Assembly: GCA_003009755.1 (NCBI GenBank)
Contig: PXUB01000006.1
Location: forward strand, 1 to 45,569
Reading direction: 5' to 3'
DNA: 45,569 bases
DNA from: Thermoplasmatales archaeon SW_10_69_26
GTDB lineage: Archaea > Thermoplasmatota > SW-10-69-26
Positions 32,731 to 41,365 of this stretch are shown here, piece by piece; positions within the stretch are counted from its first letter, which is position 1; each line of letters opens with the position of its first letter. The notes beneath the pieces were generated by a model. It was not told the DNA's origin and did no database searches. It saw only the letters and a program-made list of their open reading frames with translations. A program made the translations under genes and the position numbers.

Positions 32731-32795
32731 CAGTCGATCGGCCTCCCTCGGCTGGCTCCGGTCCTCCGGGTTGGGTTGTGCCTGCACGTCCGCAT
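32730..32795 (-). CDS. 21-codon upstream ORF in the glmS leader
   Basis: On the minus strand an ATG at 32795 follows AGGAGG (32802-32807) with ideal six-base spacing. The peptide is MRTCRHNPTRRTGASRGRP plus two residues: six arginines in 21 residues, unlike the acidic proteins around it. Its TGA overlaps the glmS ATG as TGATG. It lies inside a leader of about 100 bases if the TATA-like box at 32851-32863 is used, which is unusual in this mostly leaderless window. A regulatory leader peptide is an inference. Confidence 0.45.
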   Translation of the reverse strand: MRTCRHNPTRRTGASRGRPID

Positions 32796-32850
32796 GATCA
32801 GCCTCCTGTCCCCCACGGTCGGGCGGGACCCGAATGCGGCAGAGGGAAAG

Positions 32851-32863
32851 CAAATAGTTTTCG
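32851..32863 (-). promoter_or_regulatory. glmS promoter
   Basis: CGAAAACTATTTG on the minus strand is the most AT-rich element between the two genes. It lies about 127 bases before the glmS ATG and about 62 before the upstream ORF, predicting a leader of about 100 bases. Confidence 0.5.
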
Positions 32864-32911
32864 ATGTGACGGCGAACGACGCTGGCCACGCTTCCCCGTG
32901 GTCGATCGCGC

Positions 32912-34078
32912 TCACGTGACCCAGCCTCCGTCGGGGATGCGGCCGGTGAGGCGGGCGCCGGCGGCGATCTCGGCGTTGGCGCCCACGATCGTCCCTGGCT
33001 CCAGCGTGGCGCCGGGCCCGATCTCGACGCCGGGTCCCACGATGGCGCCGAACCGGGGCAGCTGGTGGGCCTGGCCGTCCTCGGCGATGACCTCGGCTTC
33101 GGCGGCGCCGATCGTGACGTCGGCGCCGATCGTGGCGGCCTCGCCGACGACGCTGTCCTCGACGACGGCGCCGCGGCCGATCTTGACGCCCTCCAACAGG
33201 AGGGCCGAGCTGACCTGGGCGTGGGCGCCCAGGCGGGTGTTGGCGCTGAGGCTGGTGGGGCCCTCGACGACGGCTTGGGGGCCCAACCGGCAGCCCTCGT
33301 CGAACTGCACCTGACCGACGTGCGTGGCCGTCGGGTGGGCATCGAGGGTGTCGGGGTCGGCCGGTTGGTGCAGGTGGAGCAGGTGCTCGGTCATCGGGAC
33401 CAGGTCCCACGGGTAGACGGCGTCGTGCCATCGCCCCGTGGTGAGGCTGGCCTCGATCGTGTGGCCCTCCGCGAGGATGCTGGCCAGGACCTCGGGGAGG
33501 TCGGTGGTGCCCTCGCGCACGAGCCGCGTGACGGGGTCGAGGGCTTGGCGGCTGAGCAGGTAGACGCCGGTGCTGATCAGGGCCTGGCCCTCGACGAGCG
33601 GTTTCTCGCGCAGGGAGGTGATGACGTCGCCGTCGAGCTCGACGACGCCGTAGCGGGAGGGGATGTTGGACTTGGTTACCCCGATGGCATCGGGCCCGGT
33701 GGCGATCAGGTCCTCGAGCAAGGCGGGCTCGATCACGTTGTCGGCGCCGAGCACGAGCGCCGAGGAGGGCAGCCCCTGGGCTTCCAGCGCCTCGGAGAGC
33801 GCGTGCGCGCTGCCGAGCTGGGGTTGCTGGTGGACGTAGTCGAGCTCGAGACCGATGTCCTTGCCGTCCTGGAGGTGGGCTTGGATCTTCTCGGCCTGGT
33901 GACCGACGACGATCGTGGCCCGATCGAGACCGGCCTCCCGCAGGCTGTGCAGGCACCACTCGATCATCGGGCGCCCGGCGACGGGCACCATCGGCTTGGG
34001 ACGCGATCGCGTCAGCGGCCGAAGGCGCGAGCCGCGGCCACCGGCGAGCACGATCGGGATCGGAGATTTCTGAGGCAT
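32912..34078 (-). CDS. Sugar-1-phosphate nucleotidyltransferase with left-handed beta-helix (GlmU-like)
   Basis: A 388-aa protein with an N-terminal nucleotidyltransferase domain, signature LAGGRGSRLRPLTRSRPKP, followed by VGHQAEKI, LGADNVI and RWHDAVYPWDL. From about residue 245 hexapeptide repeats (FDEGCRLGPQAVVEG, VKIGRGAVVEDSVVG, IGADVTIG, VEIGPGATLEPG) build a left-handed beta-helix, as in archaeal bifunctional enzymes that make UDP-GlcNAc from GlcN-1-P. Location 181 bases upstream of glmS on the same strand supports that role, but glucose-1-phosphate thymidylyl- or uridylyltransferase is possible. ATG 34078 is used; a GTG at 34090 is in frame. Confidence 0.88.
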   Translation of the reverse strand: MPQKSPIPIVLAGGRGSRLRPLTRSRPKPMVPVAGRPMIEWCLHSLREAGLDRATIVVGHQAEKIQAHLQDGKDIGLELDYVHQQPQLGSAHALSEALEAQGLPSSALVLGADNVIEPALLEDLIATGPDAIGVTKSNIPSRYGVVELDGDVITSLREKPLVEGQALISTGVYLLSRQALDPVTRLVREGTTDLPEVLASILAEGHTIEASLTTGRWHDAVYPWDLVPMTEHLLHLHQPADPDTLDAHPTATHVGQVQFDEGCRLGPQAVVEGPTSLSANTRLGAHAQVSSALLLEGVKIGRGAVVEDSVVGEAATIGADVTIGAAEAEVIAEDGQAHQLPRFGAIVGPGVEIGPGATLEPGTIVGANAEIAAGARLTGRIPDGGWVT

Positions 34079-34887
34079 GGTGGGACCCACCGAAACGACA
34101 GCAGGGACCCTGTCAGCACGGGCGACCCCGATGAGTCCTGCGGTCGTCGGTCGACCTCGGAGGGGTCTCCTGGTCGGTGGGTTACCTCCCGTCGGGGATC
34201 TCCTCCGGCGGGAGCGGCTGGGGCAGTCGGGATCGAGCCTCGTCGAGGCGGCGGGCGCCCTCGGTGGCTTGCCCGTTCTCGTGACCGTTGGCCTTGCTGT
34301 GGCCGTTGGCGGCAGCGACCCCGCGGCCGTCCGCCGGATCGATCAGACCCGCGAGGAGGCCCCGGTTCGCCGGCGCCGATCCGCGGCGGGCTCCCGCTGC
34401 TGGGCGTACTCGTCCTCCAGCAGGTTGACGCCGGCCACCGTTCGACTGCGAGGGCACCGCCAGCGGCGAGCAAGCCTGCGAGGACGAGACGTGGAAGACC
34501 GGCGACTCGTTACAGTGACCGTGACCGCCCGCGGCCTGGATGCCCAGATCGACGGACAGTCCGTCACCTGGGACACCCCACGCTCGGAGACGCTGACCGT
34601 CGAGTAGCGCGTCCACCCCAGGGCCGGCGCCACCGGCCCCTCCCCCCTTCCTTTCCCTTTCTCTTCTCCCCCCGCCAGCCCGAGCCTTGTCCCTGTTCCT
34701 CCGACATGTCTGCGCCTCCGAGCCCTTAGGGCCGACGAGCTGCGAAGGACAAGACCGAGGCGGCCGGTCTCGCCCAGGAGGAGCCTTCCCTGTCGTCCAC
34801 GCACTCGCTCGCGAACGTCCACGCCTGCTCGAGGTCCCACCGACCGGCAAGCGGCTGCCCGTGGGGACGAACGCGCGAGGAGGTCGG
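34079..34887. other. Long intergenic region with possible decayed coding remnants
   Basis: No intact gene is convincing here. Two stretches have coding-like composition: on the plus strand 34500-34607 ends with VTVTARGLDAQIDGQSVTWD and a TAG stop, like the last strand of a secreted beta protein; on the minus strand about 34190-34440 reads segments such as NLLEDEYAQQREPAADRRR and, in another frame, LIDPADGRGVAAANGHSKAN. A pyrimidine-only tract runs from 34637 to 34673. The region separates the amino-sugar operon from the divergent glycan operon and must hold both promoters. Confidence 0.45.
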
Positions 34888-36114
34888 GTGAGCCCCGTGC
34901 AGGCGCGCCCCCAGGCCCCCCAGACGGTCGAGCCCTACACCCCACAGGGCGAGGAGCTGGCGATCGGGTTCGTCTCGGACGTGATGTACCCCTTCCACGT
35001 CGGCGGCGCCGAGAAGCGCATCTACGAGATCGGGCGCCGCCTGTCCGAGAACCACGAGGTCCACCTGTTCACGATGGGGTGGGGCCAGGACGGCGCCGAC
35101 GAGATGCTCGACGGCATGCACATGCACAAGGTCGGGCCCGTGCGGTCGGTGTACGCCGACGGCGACGGCCGGCGCAGCACCCGCTCCTCGCTCTTGTTCG
35201 CCAAAGACTGTCTGCGAGCGATCCCGACGAACGAGTTCGACGTGCTCGACTTCACCCAGGCCCCCTACCTGCACTTCCTGGCCCACCGGCTGTTCAAGCC
35301 CTGGGACTTCACGCCGACGATCTTCACGGTGCACGACACCTGGTGGCCCCACTGGGACGACTACCTGTCGAACCCGATCCAACGCCAGCTGGCGCGCTGG
35401 GTGGAGAAGACATCCTACCAGCTGGCCGACGAGATCCTGGCCGTCTCCCAGACGACCGCCTACGGCATCCGGCAGACCGGCGTGGACCCCGACAAGATCC
35501 ACGTCGCCCCCAACGGCGTGGACTTCGAGCAGCTGGCCAACTCCACCCCGGACGAGGACGGCTACGACATCGTCTACACCGGCCGCCTCAACGGGTACAA
35601 GAACGTCGACCTGCTCGTCCAGGCCGTCAAGTGCTTGGAGGCCTGGGGCCACGACGTCTGCGCCGGCATCGTCGGCCAAGGCCCCGAGCGCGAGCACCTC
35701 GAGGAGCTCGTGCACGATCAGCACCTCGAGGACCGCGTCGAGCTGCTGGGCTATCTGCCGGACATCGAGGACGTCTACGGCCTCATGAAGGCCTCCAACG
35801 TGCTCGTGCAACCCTCGAACGTGGAGGGGTTCGGCATCGTGGCCCTCGAAGCCCTCTCGACGGGGACGCCGGTGTTGACCCTGGATTCGGCCACGAACGC
35901 CACGACCGAGCTCGTGCTCGACGACGAGCTGGGCGACACCTTCGGGCCGCCCGCCACGAACCTGGCCGCCAAGCTCGAGCGCTGGATCTACCGGGACGAG
36001 GACCCGCGCAAGAAGACCGTGCGCCAGCAGTTCGGCCGCGTGCTGGATTGGAACCGCGTGGCCGAGCGCGTCGACCGCTTGTACCATGACGTCGCCGAGC
36101 GAGGCGCGCCATGA
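34888..36114 (+). CDS. Glycosyltransferase family 4 (first)
   Basis: A retaining GT-B glycosyltransferase of 408 aa. The N-terminal domain begins IGFVSDVMYPFHVGGAEKRI with the GGAE acceptor-side loop; the C-terminal domain has VYTGRLNGYKNVDLLVQAV and the family's E-x7-E motif in NVEGFGIVALEALSTGTPV. Sugar and acceptor are unknown. The GTG at 34888 is favoured by a GAGGAGGT ribosome site; the open frame continues upstream without coding character. It is the first gene of the plus-strand glycan operon and overlaps the next by four bases. Confidence 0.92.
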   Translation: MSPVQARPQAPQTVEPYTPQGEELAIGFVSDVMYPFHVGGAEKRIYEIGRRLSENHEVHLFTMGWGQDGADEMLDGMHMHKVGPVRSVYADGDGRRSTRSSLLFAKDCLRAIPTNEFDVLDFTQAPYLHFLAHRLFKPWDFTPTIFTVHDTWWPHWDDYLSNPIQRQLARWVEKTSYQLADEILAVSQTTAYGIRQTGVDPDKIHVAPNGVDFEQLANSTPDEDGYDIVYTGRLNGYKNVDLLVQAVKCLEAWGHDVCAGIVGQGPEREHLEELVHDQHLEDRVELLGYLPDIEDVYGLMKASNVLVQPSNVEGFGIVALEALSTGTPVLTLDSATNATTELVLDDELGDTFGPPATNLAAKLERWIYRDEDPRKKTVRQQFGRVLDWNRVAERVDRLYHDVAERGAP

Positions 36115-37286
36115 GCCCGTCCACGACGGGCCGCTCCACCTTGCGGGTGCTCAACGCCGCCCCCTACTACTGGCCGGAGGTCGGCGGCCTGGAGAACGTG
36201 GCCAAGCAGATCACCGACCGGTTGAACGCGCGAGAGGGCTTCGAGGTCGTGCCCGTGGCCAGCTGCTCGTGCAAAGACGTGAACCAGGCCCACCGACTGG
36301 ACGGCGGCACCGTGCACCTGCCGACGCTGGCGCGGCTGTTCCACACCCCGGTCGGCGCCCGGTGGCGCTCGCAGCTCGCGGAGCTCATCGCCGACGAGGA
36401 CGCCGACCTCGTGCTCACGCACACGCCCGTGCCCGGCATGGCCGACGCCGCCGTCCGCGCCGCCCACAGCCAGGGCGTTCCCTCGGTCCTGTTCCACCAC
36501 AACGACCTCGACCCCCGGCACACCCTGCACCGCACGGCGATCGCCGCCTACCGCTGGGCGCTGGGCGAACGCACACTGGCGCTGGCCGACCGGATCCTCG
36601 TCACCTCCGACGCCTACGCCGCCTCCAGCGACGAGCTGGCCCCCCACCGGGGCAAGACCGAAGCCGTCCCGCCGGGCGTCGACACGGACCGCTACCACCC
36701 CGCCAACGCCGCCGAGGCCACCCCACCCGAGATCGTGTTCGTCGGCCGCCTGGACCACACCAGCTCGCACAAGGGCCTGCCCGTCCTCTTCGAAGCGTTC
36801 GCCCGCCTGGCCGCGAACCACGAGGCCCGCCTCTCGGTCGTCGGCGACGGCGACCGCCGGGCCAGCTACGAGCAGATGACGCGCGAGCTCGGGATCGAGG
36901 ACCGGTGCACCTTCCACGGGTTCGTCGCCGACGACAAGCTGGCCGAGATCTACGCCCGAGCTCGCACCGTGTGCCTGCCCAGCACCACGCGCTCGGAGGG
37001 CTTCGGTCTCGTGTTGCTAGAGGGTCAAGCCTCCGGCACCCCGGTCGTGGGCTCCAACGTCGGCGGCATCCCGCAAGCCATCGAGGAGCCGCGCACCGGG
37101 TACCTCGTGCCCCCGGGTGACCCCGACGGGCTGGCGGCCAAGCTGGCGCGCCTGATCGAGGACCCCCAGCGGGCTCGCGAGATGGGCCACGCCGGCCGCC
37201 AGCGCGTCGTGGAGCGCTTCTCGTGGGACGCCGCGATAGAGACTTTGGTGGAAACCCTCCATCTCTACAGCCGTTCTCACGTGTAG
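36111..37286 (+). CDS. Glycosyltransferase family 4 (second)
   Basis: A GT-B enzyme of 391 aa. Matches are YYWPEVGGLENVAKQI at the N-terminus, VFVGRLDHTSSHKGLPVLFEA and SVVGDGDRRASYE in the donor domain, and E-x7-E in RSEGFGLVLLEGQASGTPV. Its ATG overlaps the previous stop (ATGA), so the two are translated together. The two GT4 proteins are only distantly alike, suggesting successive different linkages rather than a recent duplication. Confidence 0.92.
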   Translation: MSPSTTGRSTLRVLNAAPYYWPEVGGLENVAKQITDRLNAREGFEVVPVASCSCKDVNQAHRLDGGTVHLPTLARLFHTPVGARWRSQLAELIADEDADLVLTHTPVPGMADAAVRAAHSQGVPSVLFHHNDLDPRHTLHRTAIAAYRWALGERTLALADRILVTSDAYAASSDELAPHRGKTEAVPPGVDTDRYHPANAAEATPPEIVFVGRLDHTSSHKGLPVLFEAFARLAANHEARLSVVGDGDRRASYEQMTRELGIEDRCTFHGFVADDKLAEIYARARTVCLPSTTRSEGFGLVLLEGQASGTPVVGSNVGGIPQAIEEPRTGYLVPPGDPDGLAAKLARLIEDPQRAREMGHAGRQRVVERFSWDAAIETLVETLHLYSRSHV

Positions 37287-37330
37287 GGGTCGAGTCACGT
37301 TGAGTTGGGTGACCTCCAGAACCAGGTTCC

Positions 37331-38059
37331 ATGCAACCCAGCCACCGGATCAAGCTCGCCGTGCGGGCCTCGCCCCCGCTGTGGAGCGCCTACGTGGCTG
37401 CGAGGTTCCCGTCACAGCGCTGGAAGCGAGCACGTGATGCGGTGTGCCTGCCCCACCACGATCTGGTCCTCGACGGCTACCCGCGCTCGGCGAACTCGTA
37501 CATGTTCAACTTCGCGGCCCGGTTCCTCGACGGCCACCGCATCGTGCATCACAGTCACGCGAGCGCGACGCTCAAGATGGCTCGCCGCTTCGGCGTGCCG
37601 ACGTTCGTCCTCGTGCGCGACCCGATGGATGCGGTCACCTCCAACGTCATCCGCTCAGGTGGCAACCTGCCCTACCACGAGGCCCACTACGCCCAGTACC
37701 ACCGCTACGTCGACGACCACCGGGAGGCCTTCACCGTCGTCCCGTTCCAGACGGCGATCGAGGATCCCACGCGCGTCCTGGCCGAGATCGAGACCTCCCT
37801 GGGCCAAGAGCCCTCACGGCCCTCGCCGGAGGCCGTGGCCGAGGCCGAGGCGGCGATCTCGGCCCACCTGGAGCGGTTGGCCGAGGACAAGTACGGCGAC
37901 AAGGCCGACGCCAAGAAGGCGGTGCCGGACGAGGACCGCGAGCAGCAGAAGGCTCGCGTGCGGGAGACGGTGCGCGAGCGCGGACCGGTCGCCGAGCTCG
38001 ACGCCCTCTACGAGGCGCTGGTGGGCGATGCCCCCCTGGCGCGGCAAGCGCCCGCGTGA
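37331..38059 (+). CDS. Sulfotransferase-like protein
   Basis: A 242-aa protein with the two PAPS-binding signatures of sulfotransferases: LDGYPRSANSYMFNF at residues 47-61 (5'-phosphosulfate loop, usual form YPKSGTTW) and VLVRDPMDAVTSNVIRSGG at 93-111 (3'-phosphate loop, R96 and S104). The second half is helical and very charged. It sits among glycosyltransferases, so it probably sulfates the surface glycan. Sulfated N-glycans are known in archaea such as halophiles. The ATG is 44 bases after the previous gene. Confidence 0.82.
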   Translation: MQPSHRIKLAVRASPPLWSAYVAARFPSQRWKRARDAVCLPHHDLVLDGYPRSANSYMFNFAARFLDGHRIVHHSHASATLKMARRFGVPTFVLVRDPMDAVTSNVIRSGGNLPYHEAHYAQYHRYVDDHREAFTVVPFQTAIEDPTRVLAEIETSLGQEPSRPSPEAVAEAEAAISAHLERLAEDKYGDKADAKKAVPDEDREQQKARVRETVRERGPVAELDALYEALVGDAPLARQAPA

Positions 38060-38237
38060 GCCATATGTCGGGCACACGCGGCCCCTTTTGGCCTCTCAGC
38101 CCCCCTAGTCCTCCCGGGCCCCCGGCCCAGGAGGACGCCTCGTCGGTGCTCTTGCAACCTGATCGTCGTCGGCCTGTCTTGCCCGTTCGGGAAGCGAACG
38201 AGCGACCGCTGCTTCGGTTCGACCGAGGGCCAGCCCC

Positions 38238-39407
38238 GTGCGGGTCCTGATCGTCGCCGCGGCCGACCCGGCCCGCCACACCGGCGGTGCCGAACGCGTG
38301 GCCGCCTGCTTGGCCGAGGGCTTGGGCCACGAGCACGAGGTGACCGTGCTCAGCCTCGCCGACGAGGCCCCCGACCCGGGCCCGGTGCCCTGGACGAGGC
38401 TCACCGTTCCACTCCAGGCGCCCTATCACCCGGCCGAGGCCGAGGGGGCCTCGATCGTCGAGCAAGGGGTCTGGCACGTCAAGGAGCTGCACGGCGAGGG
38501 CATGCGAGACCGCCTGGACAGGGCGCTGGCCGAGACCGGGCCCTTCGACGTGGCCTCGGTCCACAACATCCAGGGCTTGGGGTTCGGCGTGTTCGACGCC
38601 TTGGCCGCGCACGGGATCGCGACCGTGTACACGGCGCACGATTTCAAGCTGGCCTCCCCCGTCCTCAACCGCCGGCCCGAGGGCATCGGCCGCGTGGCCG
38701 CGGCTCTGGAACCGGCCTACCAGGCCTGGGTGCGCCGTCGCACCCGATCCCTCGACCGCGTCGTCACGCCCTCACGCTACCTCGGGCGTGAGCTCGTCGA
38801 CGAGGGGGTCGTCGAACCCGACGAGCTAGCGATCGTGCCCAACGGCGTCCCGACCGACGTCGACCACGTGCTCGATAGCCCCGATCCGCGGTTGACGATG
38901 TACGGCGCCCTCGCCGAGCACAAGGGCGTGCTCGCCTTCGTCGAGGCCTTCGCCGCCTCGAGCGCCGACCTCGACCTCGACGTCGCCGGCACCGGTCCCC
39001 TCGCCGAGGAGATCCAGGCGATCACCGAGACCGATCCCCGCATCGATCACCTCGGGTTCGTCGACGAGGAGCAGCTGGCCACCCAGGTCGCCAACAGCCT
39101 GGCGACCGTCGTGCCCTCCCGCTGGCCGGAGAACTGCCCGATGGTCGTCCTCGAGAGCCTCGCCGCCGGCACGCCCGTCGTGCACACCGCCCGCGGCGGG
39201 TTGGCCGAGATCTGCCCGCCCGGCGAGCTCGGCGTGCGCCTGCCCGAGCACCCCGTCGACTGGAACGACGCGATCGAGACCCTGAACGAGGAGCGGTTGA
39301 TCGCGATGCGGCCGCGGTGCCGCAAGGTCGCCGAGCAGCGCTACTCGGTCCCCCGCATGGTGGAGGCTTACGAGCACCAGTTCCGAGACGTCACGGGAGG
39401 GAGCTGA
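38238..39407 (+). CDS. Glycosyltransferase family 4 (third)
   Basis: A GT-B enzyme of 389 aa. It starts VRVLIVAAADPARHTGGAERVAACL (GTG start) with the GGAE loop, has AHDFKLASPVLNRR and VVTPSRYLGREL in the N-terminal domain, then MYGALAEHKGVLAFVEAFA and the E-x7-E motif in PENCPMVVLESLAAGTPVV. It is preceded by 178 bases with no gene. It ends three bases before the next gene's start, so those two are coupled. Confidence 0.92.
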   Translation: MRVLIVAAADPARHTGGAERVAACLAEGLGHEHEVTVLSLADEAPDPGPVPWTRLTVPLQAPYHPAEAEGASIVEQGVWHVKELHGEGMRDRLDRALAETGPFDVASVHNIQGLGFGVFDALAAHGIATVYTAHDFKLASPVLNRRPEGIGRVAAALEPAYQAWVRRRTRSLDRVVTPSRYLGRELVDEGVVEPDELAIVPNGVPTDVDHVLDSPDPRLTMYGALAEHKGVLAFVEAFAASSADLDLDVAGTGPLAEEIQAITETDPRIDHLGFVDEEQLATQVANSLATVVPSRWPENCPMVVLESLAAGTPVVHTARGGLAEICPPGELGVRLPEHPVDWNDAIETLNEERLIAMRPRCRKVAEQRYSVPRMVEAYEHQFRDVTGGS

Positions 39408-39410
39408 CCC

Positions 39411-41318
39411 GTGGCGATCGATCACGCCCGCCGGCCGGCCGCCAGGGTCGACCGAGGCTCGGGCTGGCTGGTGGCGACGGCGCTGGCTGCCCTCGCCGTG
39501 GCCGTGGTCGCCAAAGCCCTCGGATCGGCCCCCTACCTCGTCGTGATCGGCGGCCTCGCCTTGGGCGCGGTGGCCTTGGCCGTGCACGCCTGGCTGGTCG
39601 GCTCCCGGGTCGATCCCTACGCGGGGCCGATCGCGTTCAAACTGGCGATCTTGGCCGTCACGATCTTCCTCCAGCCGAGCCTCGTCGGGCGCGATCCCCA
39701 CTTCGAGGTCGCCGTCACCGAGCGGTTGCTGGCCTCGGGCACGTGGGAGCCGGGCCTAGGGTTCGTCTCCCAGAAGGCCACCGGGTACGCCCACTACCCG
39801 GGGTTGAGCTTCGTGACCGGCACCCTGGCCGCCCTGACGGGGGTCGAGGTGCAGGCGCTGGCTCGCCTGGTGCCCCCGGCGTTGACGTTGACCGCGCTCG
39901 TCATCGTGGTCACGCTGGCGCGCGAGGTGCTGGCCGACGACCGGCTGGCCGCCTGGGTCGGTCTCGCCTGGGCGGCGTTCTCGTTGACGAACGTCTTCCA
40001 GGCGATGTACGTCCACGAGTCGCTGGGGTTCGTGTTCTTCCTGGCGGGCATCCTGTTCCTGTTCCGCTACGCCCGCCGCCACGATCCCGTCTTCTTGGCC
40101 GCGTTCGTGCTCGTGGCCGCCGCGTTGGTGTTCACCCACCACCTCAGCACCGCGTTCCTGTTGACCTTCCTGATCCTGTTCGTCCTCAGCCACCACGCGC
40201 TCGAGGGCGTAGGCTTGGGCTCGGGCGTCTCGAGCGCCTGGCTGCCGGTGCCGGTGAGCGTGTTCGCCGTGTTCGCCGTCGGCTACACCGTCGTGTTCGG
40301 CGATCCCAGCGTGCTCGGCCAGTTCGACTCCCTGTTCGACACGATCACCAGCCCGATTGGTGACCCGGCAGGCCAGCCGCCGCCGGATCCGGTCGCCAAC
40401 GGCTCGAGCGCGAGCGCAGGCGCCGACGGCTCCGCGAACGCCTCGACCGGTGACACGCCGGACCCGAACGTGCAGGAGGCGGTGTTCTACGAGCGCCAGG
40501 GCCGGGACGTGTTCATCTTCAACACGCGCGCCGTGCTCACCGTCGCGCTCGTCGCCTTCGGCCTGCTCAACGTGGCCTGGCGGGCCGTGCACGGCACGCT
40601 CGACGGTCGGCGGGTGTCGCTGCTGGCGTGGTCGGGCGTCTTGCTCGGCATCATGCTCGCGGTCTACGTCACGAACGTGACCGTCGGCCTCGACGCTCCC
40701 CGCATGCTGCCCTGGGGCTACGTGTTCTTGCTCGTGCTGGCCGCCGACGTGCCCTCCCGGGAGTCGGTGTTCGCCTCGGCGCGGGAACGGTTGGCTCCGA
40801 TCCGCGACAAGATCGGCGACGTGGCCGCGCTCGTGCCCAGCCCCCGCCCGGTGCTGGCCGTCGTCGGCGCCCTGCTGGTCGTCTTCGCCACCTTCCAGTT
40901 GTACACGCTGTCGCCCCACCTGCTCAGCGACGACCGCGAGCCCGCCCACTACCGCAGCCAGGTGCGGATGTACTACGCGACCGACGAGCAAGCGATGGCC
41001 GACTGGGTCGACGAGGAGCTCGACGACGGCACCGTCGTGTACGGCGACCTGACCACCCACGAGTTGGTGGGTCCGATGGCGCACGGCGAGGTGCACGCCA
41101 CCGGGTCCTACGTGTACAGCGGCGACGGCGAACCCGTCGGCGAGACCTACATCCTCTGGCGCGAGGAGATGACCGACCTCTACTTGGGCCTGGACAAGAG
41201 CCTCTCGTTGGTGTTCTTCCCCGTCGACGAGGACCAGCGCCGCACGTTCGCGACCTCCCCCGCCTACGCGAAACTGTACGACACGCCCAACACGGGAGCC
41301 TACGTCTATGCCGAGTGA
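39411..41318 (+). CDS. Polytopic membrane protein, probable GT-C-type glycosyltransferase
   Basis: A 635-aa membrane protein with about a dozen helices. The first large loop contains VGRDPHFEVAVTERLLASG, an acidic RDPHFE motif placed where GT-C enzymes bind their lipid-phosphate sugar donor with a metal. A polar Ser/Asn/Asp-rich insert lies near residues 320-355. The C-terminal part (from about 510) is a soluble extracellular domain. The family is not certain: a lipid-linked oligosaccharide transferase or polymerase is the best guess. GTG start, with GGGAGGG about ten bases before it. Confidence 0.7.
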   Translation: MAIDHARRPAARVDRGSGWLVATALAALAVAVVAKALGSAPYLVVIGGLALGAVALAVHAWLVGSRVDPYAGPIAFKLAILAVTIFLQPSLVGRDPHFEVAVTERLLASGTWEPGLGFVSQKATGYAHYPGLSFVTGTLAALTGVEVQALARLVPPALTLTALVIVVTLAREVLADDRLAAWVGLAWAAFSLTNVFQAMYVHESLGFVFFLAGILFLFRYARRHDPVFLAAFVLVAAALVFTHHLSTAFLLTFLILFVLSHHALEGVGLGSGVSSAWLPVPVSVFAVFAVGYTVVFGDPSVLGQFDSLFDTITSPIGDPAGQPPPDPVANGSSASAGADGSANASTGDTPDPNVQEAVFYERQGRDVFIFNTRAVLTVALVAFGLLNVAWRAVHGTLDGRRVSLLAWSGVLLGIMLAVYVTNVTVGLDAPRMLPWGYVFLLVLAADVPSRESVFASARERLAPIRDKIGDVAALVPSPRPVLAVVGALLVVFATFQLYTLSPHLLSDDREPAHYRSQVRMYYATDEQAMADWVDEELDDGTVVYGDLTTHELVGPMAHGEVHATGSYVYSGDGEPVGETYILWREEMTDLYLGLDKSLSLVFFPVDEDQRRTFATSPAYAKLYDTPNTGAYVYAE

Positions 41319-41365
41319 CACTACCACGCACCGAGCCGCGAGGAGCGCCGGGAGGGGCCCGCCGG

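Noticed and set aside
32731-32911. glmS ribozyme
   Set aside because: That ribozyme is known from bacteria, and I could not see its conserved core; the leader holds a short ORF instead.
34637-34673. Pyrimidine tract as a terminator
   Set aside because: No gene on the plus strand clearly ends before it, so a terminator role cannot be supported.
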